Of a stretch of DNA of 18,695 nt, positions 1 through 8,157 are shown one piece after another (position 1 is the stretch's first letter; each line of letters begins with the position of its first letter). The DNA lies in contig JACCWY010000287.1 in assembly GCA_013697395.1 (NCBI GenBank), positions 1-18,695 of the forward strand, written 5' to 3'. The notes under the pieces are model-generated. The model saw only the letters and a program-made list of their open reading frames with translations, was not told the DNA's origin and did no database searches. This DNA is from Chloroflexota bacterium (GTDB lineage Bacteria > Chloroflexota > Limnocylindria > QHBO01). The translations under genes and the position numbers were made by a program.

Positions 1-150
1 GCCGAACACCATCAAACCCACGAAGCCGATTCGAATCAGCAGCGGATCCACGTTGAGGAAGTCGCCGATTCCGCTCGCGACGCCGCCGACGACGCGGTCG
101 TCGGCCCGGCGGCGCAGGAGACGCGGGGCGGTCGGCTGCTCGGTCGTCAT
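1..150 (-). CDS. PspC domain membrane protein (3' end beyond window)
   Basis: The reverse strand reads from an ATG at 150-148 and stays open to the window edge, giving the first 50 residues. They begin MTTEQPTAP, then show the PspC signature: an Arg-rich RRRADDRVVGGV, followed by ASGIGDFLNVDPLLIRIGF and the start of a membrane segment. PspC domains are short membrane modules first known from the phage-shock response, where they sense or signal envelope stress. The gene is divergent from a histidine kinase that carries its own PspC domain, so the two probably serve one membrane-stress system. No clear Shine-Dalgarno precedes the ATG. The C-terminal part is not visible, so a larger protein with extra domains is possible. 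Confidence 0.8.
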   Translation of the reverse strand, partial: MTTEQPTAPRLLRRRADDRVVGGVASGIGDFLNVDPLLIRIGFVGLMVFG

Positions 151-282
151 CGGTGTTGATCATCGGCCCGGGCGAGACGGGTGGCCATTGGGGATGACCC
201 TCATTCGACCCTGAACGGGCGTGCCGCCAGTCGGGGTTGTCACCCATCGTGGGCCGCCATGCCCATGTGGGAACATGCGTCA

Positions 283-1530
283 ATGGCACAGGTCAATGCC
301 CGCGAGCGAGCGCCCGACACGGGAATTTCCCGAGCCCGCCTGGAGCGCAGCCGGAGCGACCGAATGCTGGGTGGCGTGGCCGGCGGCATCGGTCGCCACC
401 TCGGCGTGGACTCCAACATCGTCCGGGCGGGATTCATCGGTCTCTCGTTCGCCCTGGGCTTCGGCGTCATCGTCTACCTGCTGACCTGGCTCCTGGCTCC
501 GCTGGAACCGGCAACCGCCGACGTCGAGCGGCAGGCTCGACGCATTCGGATGCCCACGCGAAGCCAGATGTTCGGCATCGGCCTGGTCGCTGCCGGGCTC
601 CTCGTCCTGCTCTGGATCTCGGGACTGTGGTTCGGGGGCGATCTCGGATGGCCGGTCGTGCTGGCGGCAATCGGCTTCGCCATCCTGTGGGCTCGCAGCG
701 GCGACGAGGGGCGCGCGCGCTGGACGCTGTCGAGCCTGGGCACCCCGCTGGGATCGGTCGTCACCGGAGAGGTCTCGCTGCCACGCCTGGCCATCGGCAG
801 CATCCTCATCCTGGCCGGCATGGGCGTCTTCCTGGCCGCCAACACCTCGCTGGCGGCCGCTGGCAACATGCTCCTCGCCATGATCGTGGCCGTCGGCGGC
901 GCGGCCCTCCTCGCCGGACCGTGGGTCTGGAGCATGGGTCGCGAGCTCGTCGAGGAACGGAGCAGCCGCGTCAGGTCCGAAGCACGCGCCGAGATGGCGG
1001 CGCACCTCCATGACTCGGTGCTCCAGACGCTCGCGCTGATCCAGCGCGCGAAGGCGCCGCGCGAGATGGCGAGCCTCGCTCGCACACAAGAGCGCGAGCT
1101 GCGCGCGTGGCTGTACGGGCGTGCCCCCGACCTCGCGGGAGTGCAGCTGCGAGACGCCATCGATTCGATGGCAGGCAGGATCGAGCGCCAGCACCAGGTC
1201 AGCGTCGAGGCGGTCGTGGTCGGCGACGCGGAGCTGGACGATCGGCTGCGCGGACTGGTGAACGCCTGTGCCGAGGCGGTCGCGAACGCTGCCCGCCACT
1301 CCGGCAGCACCTCCATCTCCGTGTACGTCGAGGTCGAGGAGGACGTCGTCAGCGCGTTCGTGCGCGACCAGGGCAGCGGCTTCGATCCTGACCTCGTGCC
1401 GGCCGACCGCCGAGGCATCGCCGATTCGATCATCGGCCGCATGGAGCGTCGCGGCGGCAGCGCGCACGTCCACAGCCGGCCGGGCGGCGGCACCGAGGTG
1501 GTCATCCAGCTGCCGCGAAGGGCGCCATGA
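283..1530 (+). CDS. PspC-fused sensor histidine kinase (NarL/HPK7 type)
   Basis: Membrane histidine kinase that probably senses envelope state and phosphorylates the regulator encoded directly after it. Counting from the ATG at 283 (415 aa), residues 20-76 form a PspC domain (RSRSDRMLGGVAGGIGRHLG, then a transmembrane helix). About four more hydrophobic segments follow (roughly 95-118, 123-136, 168-186, 192-216). A DHp helix carries HLHDSVLQ with phospho-acceptor His243. The ATPase domain has an N-box-like NACAEAVANAARHS (Asn335) and G boxes DQGSGFD and GGGTEV. The His-Asp-x-x-x-Gln motif is typical of kinases paired with NarL/LuxR regulators. The start is uncertain: the frame is open to a GTG at 181, with ATGs at 259, 265 and 283, none with a good Shine-Dalgarno. 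I chose 283 because homology begins shortly after it. It overlaps the next gene by 4 nt (ATGA). Confidence 0.9.
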   Translation: MAQVNARERAPDTGISRARLERSRSDRMLGGVAGGIGRHLGVDSNIVRAGFIGLSFALGFGVIVYLLTWLLAPLEPATADVERQARRIRMPTRSQMFGIGLVAAGLLVLLWISGLWFGGDLGWPVVLAAIGFAILWARSGDEGRARWTLSSLGTPLGSVVTGEVSLPRLAIGSILILAGMGVFLAANTSLAAAGNMLLAMIVAVGGAALLAGPWVWSMGRELVEERSSRVRSEARAEMAAHLHDSVLQTLALIQRAKAPREMASLARTQERELRAWLYGRAPDLAGVQLRDAIDSMAGRIERQHQVSVEAVVVGDAELDDRLRGLVNACAEAVANAARHSGSTSISVYVEVEEDVVSAFVRDQGSGFDPDLVPADRRGIADSIIGRMERRGGSAHVHSRPGGGTEVVIQLPRRAP

Positions 1531-2162
1531 CGACGCGCGTCTTCGTGGTCGACGACCACGAGCTCTTCCGCTCCGGGGTCCGATCCGAGCTGGGGGGCGA
1601 CCTGGAGATCGTGGGCGACGCCGGTTCGGTCGAGGACGCAGTGCCCGCCATCGAGGAGCTACAGCCCGACGTCGTGCTGCTCGACGTTCACATGCCCAGT
1701 GGCGGCGGGCGCGCGGTGATCGAGGCGGTGCGCCCGACGCGGCCCGACATCCGGTTCCTGGCGCTGTCCGTCTCGGATGCCGCCGAGGATGTCATCGGCA
1801 TCATCCGCGCCGGGGCTCGGGGCTACGTCACGAAGACGATCTCGGCGGAGGAGCTCTCCTCGGCCGTGCATCGAGTCCACGACGGAGACGCGGTCTTCTC
1901 ACCCCGGCTGGCCGGCTTCGTCCTGGACGCCTTCGGCGGCGAAGCGCCGCAGCCGCTGGATCCGGAGCTCGACCTCCTTAGCCGGCGCGAGCGCGAGGTG
2001 CTCCGCTACATCGCGCGCGGCTACGCGTACAAGGAGGTCGCGCACGAGCTGCACATCGCGGTCAAGACGGTCGAGACCCACGTGTCCGCGGTGCTGCGCA
2101 AGCTGCAGCTCTCCAGCCGATACGAGCTGACCCGCTGGGCCGCGGATCGCCGCCTCGTCTGA
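1527..2162 (+). CDS. NarL/FixJ-family response regulator
   Basis: DNA-binding response regulator of 211 aa, the evident partner of the PspC-fused kinase; their reading frames share ATGA, so they are translationally coupled. The N-terminal receiver has the acidic pair Asp9-Asp10, phospho-acceptor Asp53 (LLDVHMP), Ser81 in the switch position and Lys103. From about residue 150 to 205 lies a LuxR-type helix-turn-helix, LSRREREVLRYIARGYAYKE, followed by VAHELHIAVKTVETHVSAVL. The length and domain order are normal for the family. Targets are unknown. The neighbouring PspC and NfeD-like genes are plausible regulon members by position alone. Confidence 0.95.
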   Translation: MTTRVFVVDDHELFRSGVRSELGGDLEIVGDAGSVEDAVPAIEELQPDVVLLDVHMPSGGGRAVIEAVRPTRPDIRFLALSVSDAAEDVIGIIRAGARGYVTKTISAEELSSAVHRVHDGDAVFSPRLAGFVLDAFGGEAPQPLDPELDLLSRREREVLRYIARGYAYKEVAHELHIAVKTVETHVSAVLRKLQLSSRYELTRWAADRRLV

Positions 2163-2184
2163 ACGGATCGCGGTCCGTTGGGCG

Positions 2185-2190
2185 CACAAT
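2185..2190 (+). promoter_or_regulatory. Possible -10 box 6 nt before the NfeD-like GTG
   Basis: CACAAT matches four of six positions of TATAAT and ends 6 nt before the GTG at 2197. That is the same spacing as the leaderless-type boxes seen before other genes here. There is no obvious -35 element or Shine-Dalgarno. The gene could instead be co-transcribed with the regulator, which ends 34 nt upstream. Confidence 0.25.
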
Positions 2191-2196
2191 TCGTGC

Positions 2197-2523
2197 GTGA
2201 TCCTGCTCACCGGCATTGCACTGGCTTTCTTCGTGGCCCCGGATGGATGGCGCATACCGGTTGTGGCCGCGTTCGCCCTGCTCGAGGTCGCGGAGACGGT
2301 GTTCACGTGGCGCCTCTCGCGTCGCGGGGCGCCGAAGGTTGGCGCGGAGACCCTGATCGGTGCCGCGGGCCGCGCGGTCACGGACTGCCGGCCGATCGGG
2401 ACCGTGCGAGTCCACGGCGAGGTCTGGCAGGCCCGGTGTGAGGCAGGGGCGGCTGCGGGCGAGCCGGTCCGCGTCGTCGGCCGGGAGCGGCTGATGCTGC
2501 TCGTCCAGCCCCTCGACCGGTGA
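2197..2523 (+). CDS. Short NfeD-like membrane protein
   Basis: A protein of 108 aa. It has an N-terminal hydrophobic helix (MILLTGIALAFFVAP), a second hydrophobic stretch (IPVVAAFALLEVAETVFTW), then a small beta-rich domain: GAAGRAVTDCRPIGTVRVHG, EVWQARCEAG, EPVRVVGRERLMLLVQP. This is the pattern of the NfeD C-terminal OB-fold, which normally begins G-x-x-G-x-A and ends V-V-G-x-x-x-x-L-x-V. NfeD proteins usually associate with flotillin/SPFH proteins in membrane microdomains, but no SPFH gene is present here. Located 34 nt after the response regulator, it probably belongs to the envelope-stress block. The GTG start lacks a Shine-Dalgarno. The family call is from pattern only and fairly confident. 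Confidence 0.75.
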   Translation: MILLTGIALAFFVAPDGWRIPVVAAFALLEVAETVFTWRLSRRGAPKVGAETLIGAAGRAVTDCRPIGTVRVHGEVWQARCEAGAAAGEPVRVVGRERLMLLVQPLDR

Positions 2524-2620
2524 AGACCGGCGATGAACGGCCGCATCGGTCAGCGTGGGCAATCGCCGCATGATGCGCCACGCCGCCCGGCCGGGGTTTC
2601 CCGATCTCTGCCTCCCGGAA

Positions 2621-2800
2621 GCCAAGCCAGTTGGCCCTGTGACGAACGAACTCTCGTTCGTCGGTCGTTCGGCCAAGCGAGGTGGCCAATTGACGGGCGA
2701 CCTCGTGGAATCCGGCCCATTTCGCGCATGTGAGGCTGCGCCACCCGTCACAAGGCCAGTTGGGTTGGCATCGATCGGGCCGGCGGGTCGGGACGAACGA
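2621..2800. repeat. Cluster of inverted and direct repeats in a convergent intergenic region
   Basis: This lies in the 296-nt gap between two convergent genes. A 13-mer of form TGGCC-nnn-TGACG occurs three times: 2632-2644 and 2683-2695 on plus, and 2746-2758 on minus. A perfect 9-bp hairpin (GACGAACGA, loop ACTC, TCGTTCGTC) lies at 2641-2662. It sits inside a weaker outer pair, TTGGCC 2631-2636 with GGCCAA 2671-2676. CCAGTTGG recurs at 2627-2634 and 2756-2763, and GACGAACGA recurs at 2792-2800. No convincing reading frame covers the gap. The hairpin has no T-tract, so it is not a classical terminator. It may be a REP-like or miniature element, or a decayed set of binding sites. Confidence 0.6.
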
Positions 2801-2819
2801 GGCCGCCGGTGCGACGTCC

Positions 2820-3167
2820 TCAGTTCAGCCGTCGCTCCCAGTCTGCCGGGACGCGACCTTCGGGACCGGGCACTGGCTGCTCGAGCGGATGATGATGCGG
2901 CGGGGCCAGGGAGGGACCCTCGGCGAACTGATCGGACGCGTAGTCGTAGAACCAATCTTCGCCAGGCTCGAAGCTCTGGACGACCGGATGGCCCGTGCCG
3001 GCCACATGGTGGCTCGCGTGCTGTGAGGGCGACGAGTCACAGCATCCGACATGGCCACAGCGCGCACAGCGGCGCAGGTGAAACCACCAGCCGTCGGCCG
3101 CCAGGCACTCGACGCAACCGAAGCCGCTGGGCGGGACTGCAGGATCGATCGAGTCGGTATCTGCCAT
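2820..3167 (-). CDS. UBP-type zinc-finger protein
   Basis: A protein of 115 aa that is almost entirely a UBP-type (ubiquitin-hydrolase type) zinc finger. The pattern runs C18-x2-C21, then C34-x2-C37 (RRCARCGHVGCCD), C42/C43, and a His series H50, H53/H54 and H60 within QHASHHVAGTGHP, ending FEPGEDWFYDY. Eukaryotic versions bind the ubiquitin C-terminus. The bacterial stand-alone forms have no established role that I know of. The C-terminal 35 residues are Pro/His-rich and look disordered. It starts 3 nt after the stop of the PPOX gene, with GAGGG about 7 nt before the ATG, so the two are surely co-transcribed. The bacterial function is unknown. Confidence 0.88.
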   Translation of the reverse strand: MADTDSIDPAVPPSGFGCVECLAADGWWFHLRRCARCGHVGCCDSSPSQHASHHVAGTGHPVVQSFEPGEDWFYDYASDQFAEGPSLAPPHHHPLEQPVPGPEGRVPADWERRLN

Positions 3168-3170
3168 CGG

Positions 3171-3686
3171 TCAGCCCTCGAAGCGGAACCGCGTGGGATT
3201 CATGGTGATGTCGGTCCAGGTGATGACTTTCCGCGGCCGGATCGCGATCGCTCCGCGGCTCGTATAGACCGCGGGCGTCATCCCGTACTCGGGGAACTTG
3301 GCGTTCGACGCGGCGGCGAGGCGCTCCGCGAGCTCCTCCGCCATGCTCGTCATGATCTCGGCCTTGCCGTCGACGATGACGACGTCGTCGACGCCGTCGA
3401 GATGCACGCTGACGTGTGGGTTCGCCGCGAGCTCGCGGACCCACCGCGTCTCCGGGCTGCCACCCACGTAGATCACGCCCTCGACGTAGACGCCGTCCAC
3501 GGGGCGGACCCGCGGACGGCCGTCCTGCCCGACCGTGGCGATCCAGTACACCCGGTCGCCGACGAGGCGGTCCTCGATGTGGCTCCAGTACACGAACTCG
3601 CTCGCCTTCGTGACCCCGTATTCCGCGGGAATGGCCGGACGGTCGATGCGAGGAACGCCTGCAGATTCAGATGTCGAGCTCGCCAT
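3171..3686 (-). CDS. PPOX-fold (pyridoxamine-phosphate-oxidase-like) flavin/F420 protein
   Basis: A protein of 171 aa with the split-barrel flavin-binding pattern: YWIATVGQDGRPRVRPVDGV, then VIYVGGSPETRWVREL, NPHVSVHLDGVDDVVIVDG, and the C-terminal AIRPRKVITWTDITMNPTRF. Members bind FMN, F420 or haem and mostly carry out two-electron reductions of unknown substrates. The opening WIATVGxDGxPRVRPV resembles the F420/FMN-dependent PPOX group, but the cofactor cannot be told from sequence alone. I start at the ATG at 3686-3684, preceded by GTGAGG at a normal distance, rather than the in-frame GTG four codons upstream. It is the first gene of a two-gene unit with the zinc-finger gene. An 11-residue Ser/Ala-rich N-terminus precedes the domain. 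Confidence 0.87.
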   Translation of the reverse strand: MASSTSESAGVPRIDRPAIPAEYGVTKASEFVYWSHIEDRLVGDRVYWIATVGQDGRPRVRPVDGVYVEGVIYVGGSPETRWVRELAANPHVSVHLDGVDDVVIVDGKAEIMTSMAEELAERLAAASNAKFPEYGMTPAVYTSRGAIAIRPRKVITWTDITMNPTRFRFEG

Positions 3687-3714
3687 CGGGTACCTCACCG
3701 AGATCCTTGGTCAT

Positions 3715-3720
3715 ACCCTA
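3715..3720 (-). promoter_or_regulatory. Candidate -10 box for the PPOX/zinc-finger operon
   Basis: On the minus strand the hexamer TAGGGT (TAnnnT type) lies 28 nt before the PPOX ATG, leaving room for a short leader with the GTGAGG ribosome site. No convincing -35 hexamer is present at 17 nt; that position falls in the palindrome at 3730-3741. Confidence 0.3.
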
Positions 3721-3729
3721 CCAACCACA

Positions 3730-3741
3730 CCGATGCATCGG
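3730..3741. promoter_or_regulatory. 12-bp perfect palindrome, candidate operator
   Basis: CCGATGCATCGG is a perfect 12-bp palindrome in the 133-nt divergent region between the PPOX operon and the gene starting at 3820. It lies just upstream of the candidate minus-strand -10 box at 3715-3720, where a regulator could control either gene. The evidence is symmetry and position only; a 12-bp GC-rich palindrome can arise by chance. Confidence 0.25.
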
Positions 3742-3806
3742 CGTCCGATCACGGAACGAAACCTCGAGGCGGCCATTGCCGAGCGTTGATGCGATTCGTC
3801 GTCGGC

Positions 3807-3812
3807 TAGGCT
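3807..3812 (+). promoter_or_regulatory. -10 box (TAGGCT) for a leaderless start at 3820
   Basis: TAGGCT is followed by 7 nt and then the ATG, so transcription would begin at or next to the start codon. No Shine-Dalgarno is present. The context TAGGCTTCGGATC-ATG closely matches TAGCCTTCGGACCG-ATG before the gene at 8661. Confidence 0.5.
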
Positions 3813-3819
3813 TCGGATC

Positions 3820-4539
3820 ATGGCGCGCACGACGATTCCCGGCGCGGCGGTCGAACGCCTGGCGCACCACCTGTTCGATGGCACCGCTCGAGAGCCGATG
3901 GCCGATGAGCTGGCCGTGTGGCTGACCCGCTCACCGCGGTTCCGCGCGTTCGTGGAGGCGCACCGGGACAAGATCCGAAAGAAGCTGCGCGGCGCAACGG
4001 ACGCGGAGGCTCGTCGCGACGTTCGGGCGGAGCTCGGCGCCGCGCACCTGCTGCTGGCGGATCGGCGCATCGACCTTGCGTTCGAGGCATACGGTTCGGG
4101 AAAGGTCGGGCCGGACTTCACGGTCTCGTTCCGTGGCGAGCGCAGCTTCAACCTGGAGGTGACGAGATCGCGTCGCGCGCCGGAGGCATTGGCCGACGGC
4201 GGGCCTCTGCTGCCGAAGCTGCGTCAGCTGCCGCCGAGCGTGCCCAACGCGTTGCTCGTGGCCATCGAGGCTGGCGGCGCGGAGGAATTCGACGTTGCGG
4301 CGCTGACGCGCGCGCTGCGGGCGCGGGCGGATGCCAGGGACGAGGAGTTCCTGGCCAGCCGCGGATTCGACGGGACGCGCGGCTTCTACCAGCGCTACCT
4401 GCGGCTGGGCGCGGTCCTCGTGTGGTGCGAGAGCGCGACGGGAGGTGAGCGCGCGTCGCTGTGGACCAACGCGTCGGCGCGCACTCCGGTGCCGGAGCGG
4501 GCGGCAAGAGCGTGCCTGCTCCGCCTCCGGGACGGCTAG
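3820..4539 (+). CDS. Uncharacterised protein with PD-(D/E)XK-like motif
   Basis: A soluble protein of 239 aa; I do not recognise a named family. Residues 66-120 hold a pattern like the PD-(D/E)XK nuclease core: RDVRAELGAAHLLL (Glu71 in a helix), then KVGPDFTVSF (Pro98-Asp99 starting a strand), and SFNLEVTRSR (Glu113-x-Thr115) in a following strand. The usual catalytic Lys is replaced by Thr, with Arg116 next to it, so it may be an inactive or variant member. The N-terminus is basic and helical (HRDKIRKKLRG). The C-terminal half is mixed alpha/beta (NALLVAIEAGG, AVLVWCESA). The gene stands alone with a leaderless-type promoter, and its stop shares CTAG with the convergent cyclase gene. No partner methylase or toxin-antitoxin gene is adjacent. 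Confidence 0.8.
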   Translation: MARTTIPGAAVERLAHHLFDGTAREPMADELAVWLTRSPRFRAFVEAHRDKIRKKLRGATDAEARRDVRAELGAAHLLLADRRIDLAFEAYGSGKVGPDFTVSFRGERSFNLEVTRSRRAPEALADGGPLLPKLRQLPPSVPNALLVAIEAGGAEEFDVAALTRALRARADARDEEFLASRGFDGTRGFYQRYLRLGAVLVWCESATGGERASLWTNASARTPVPERAARACLLRLRDG

Positions 4540-5582
4540 GCGGGCCGCACCTGTTCGAGCGCGAGCACGTTGTACGCCTGCACCCATTCCCCCTTGCCCG
4601 CGAGCCGGAGGCTCCCGAGATCCTGCACGGTCACCAGATCGCTCACCACCCGATGCGTTGCGTCGTCGATCAGGATCTGGCCCGGCCCGGCCGCGGCCTG
4701 CAGCCGCGCCGCGATGTTGACGGGCTCCCCCACCACGGCATAGTGCATCCGCCGCTCGGACCCGACGTTCCCGGCGATGACCTCTCCGGTCGTGATACCG
4801 ATGCCGGTCTGCAGGCGCACGCCGGGCATCGAGGGGATCTCGAGCCGGCTGACGGCCGCCTGCATGACGAGCGCCGCGCGGACGGCGCGTGCCGGATCAT
4901 CCGCGTGCATGACCGGCGCGCCGAAGAACGCGAAGATGCCGTCGCCCAGGAGGTCCGCGACCGTGCCTCCCTCGTCCTCCACGGCGTCGCTGACCACCGT
5001 CAGGTACCGATTCAGGAGGTCCAGGGTAGTCTCCGGCGGTTGCTCCGCCACCAGCGCCGTGTAGCCACGGACATCGGCGAACAGCGTGGTCGCATGCCGG
5101 CGGTCTCCACCCAGCGAGACGGCGTACGGGTCGCGCAGGGCTTCGGCCGCGACGCTCTCACTGACGTACTGCCCGAGGAGATCCGCGAGTCGGTCCTGGA
5201 GAGCCTTCGTCCGGAGCAGTGATCGGATCCGGGCCGCGAGCTCGATCTCGTCGAAAGGCTTCGATAGGAAGTCATTGGCTCCGGCTTCGAGTCCGCGAGC
5301 TCGATCCTCGGACCGATCCAGCGCGGTGAGCAGGAGGATCGGCAGGCCGGCATTCTTCGGTTGGCTCCGCAGCCGCTGGCAGACCTCGATGCCGTCCATG
5401 CGCGGCATCATCACGTCCAGGCACACGAGGTCGGGATGGTGCTCCTCCACCGCCGCAAGGGCTGCCGCTCCATCCTCCGCTTCGACCACATCGTATCCCT
5501 GGTGGCCCAGGAGCTTCCGAAGCAATGCCCTGTTCGCGGGCTCGTCGTCGACGGTCAGGATGCGCGGTCGGGACCGATTCAC
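4536..5582 (-). CDS. Response regulator with class III adenylate/guanylate cyclase output
   Basis: A soluble protein of 348 aa. Residues 6-124 are a receiver (Asp12-Asp13, phospho-acceptor Asp56 in CLDVMMP, Thr86, Lys108). A short helical linker leads to a class III nucleotide cyclase domain at about 163-340. Both metal aspartates are present (Asp170 in LFADVRGYT, Asp214 in LGDGIFAFFG), as are the transition-state residues Asn289 and Arg293 (GEPVNIAARL). The purine-selecting positions are unusual: the lysine expected four residues before the second metal Asp is Asp210, and the Thr/Asp of the YTVIG motif is Ala282. Cyclic AMP output is therefore not assured. It overlaps the preceding receiver gene by 4 nt and is the last gene of the kinase operon. 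Confidence 0.92.
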   Translation of the reverse strand: MNRSRPRILTVDDEPANRALLRKLLGHQGYDVVEAEDGAAALAAVEEHHPDLVCLDVMMPRMDGIEVCQRLRSQPKNAGLPILLLTALDRSEDRARGLEAGANDFLSKPFDEIELAARIRSLLRTKALQDRLADLLGQYVSESVAAEALRDPYAVSLGGDRRHATTLFADVRGYTALVAEQPPETTLDLLNRYLTVVSDAVEDEGGTVADLLGDGIFAFFGAPVMHADDPARAVRAALVMQAAVSRLEIPSMPGVRLQTGIGITTGEVIAGNVGSERRMHYAVVGEPVNIAARLQAAAGPGQILIDDATHRVVSDLVTVQDLGSLRLAGKGEWVQAYNVLALEQVRPA

Positions 5583-5943
5583 GGCAGCAGCGCCTCGACG
5601 CTCTCCACGAAGGTCGCAAACTCGATCGGCTTGCTCAGGTACCCGTCGAACCCATCCGCGATGGCACGCTCGCGGTCGCCGACCATGGCGTGCGCGGTAA
5701 AGGCGATGACCCTGAGCCGCGGGCCGTCAGGCACTGTCCGGCGGATCTCGTGCATGGCCTCGCGTCCTCCGATGTCCGGGAGCCCCAGGTCCATCAGCAC
5801 GAGGTCCGGTGCTCGCTCCGCGACGAGTCGTACGCCATCGGCGCCGGTGCGCGCCGTGGCCACGTCGTGTCCGGCCGCGGTGAGCAGCTTGGTGGCGAGC
5901 GCGAGGTTCGCCGGAGTGTCCTCGACGAGGACGATGACGGCCA

Positions 5944-5944
<1 letters not shown>
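5579..5944 (-). CDS. Single-domain response regulator (CheY-like)
   Basis: A stand-alone receiver of 121 aa: Glu8-Asp9, phospho-acceptor Asp52 (LMDLGLPDIGG), Thr83 (AFTAHAM) and Lys105 (LSKPI). The FTAHAM and SKPI motifs are typical of receivers that work in phosphorelays with hybrid kinases, such as DivK-type. The ATG overlaps the stop of the hybrid kinase by one base (TGATG), and the stop overlaps the start of the cyclase gene by 4 nt (ATGA). All three products should therefore be made together. It probably acts as a shuttle or as a phosphate sink between the kinase and the cyclase regulator. That assignment is inference from gene order. Confidence 0.93.
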
Positions 5945-7989
<2,045 letters not shown>

Positions 7990-8064
7990 TCGCGTGGCGC
8001 GATCGGTGCTCGGGTACCGGACCCGCCGACCACAGCGTGCCTCGGCTTCTTCCGTTGGACTGAG

Positions 8065-8070
8065 AAGGTA
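8065..8070 (-). promoter_or_regulatory. Possible extended -10 promoter for the hybrid-kinase operon
   Basis: Read on the minus strand, TGCTACCTT combines an extended TGn with a TAnnnT hexamer, 75 nt before the kinase ATG. No -35 match is visible. The 168-nt gap 7990-8157 lies between two co-directional genes, so a promoter or terminator is expected somewhere in it; this is the best candidate I see. Confidence 0.25.
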
Positions 8071-8157
8071 GCACGCGACGGTTTGGGCGGACCGGCATCA
8101 CCGCACCGATCCGCCTCCTGGCGCCGTGCGAGGTGCCCCGGAGGAGTTTCGCCTGAC

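Noticed and set aside
280..1473. Long open minus-strand frame (397 codons) opposite the PspC-fused kinase
   Set aside because: Low-complexity, Arg/Asp/His-rich translation with no motif; the plus strand encodes a complete kinase.
2062..2955. Minus-strand open frame through the repeat-rich gap, with a reiterated Thr-Gly-Leu-Ala-Ser-like peptide
   Set aside because: The peptide repetition comes from the DNA repeats themselves; the frame also runs through the response regulator and NfeD-like genes. Treated as a repeat cluster, not a protein.
3051..3809. Open plus-strand frame (252 codons) over the PPOX and zinc-finger genes
   Set aside because: Antisense to two recognised families and without a motif or ribosome site.
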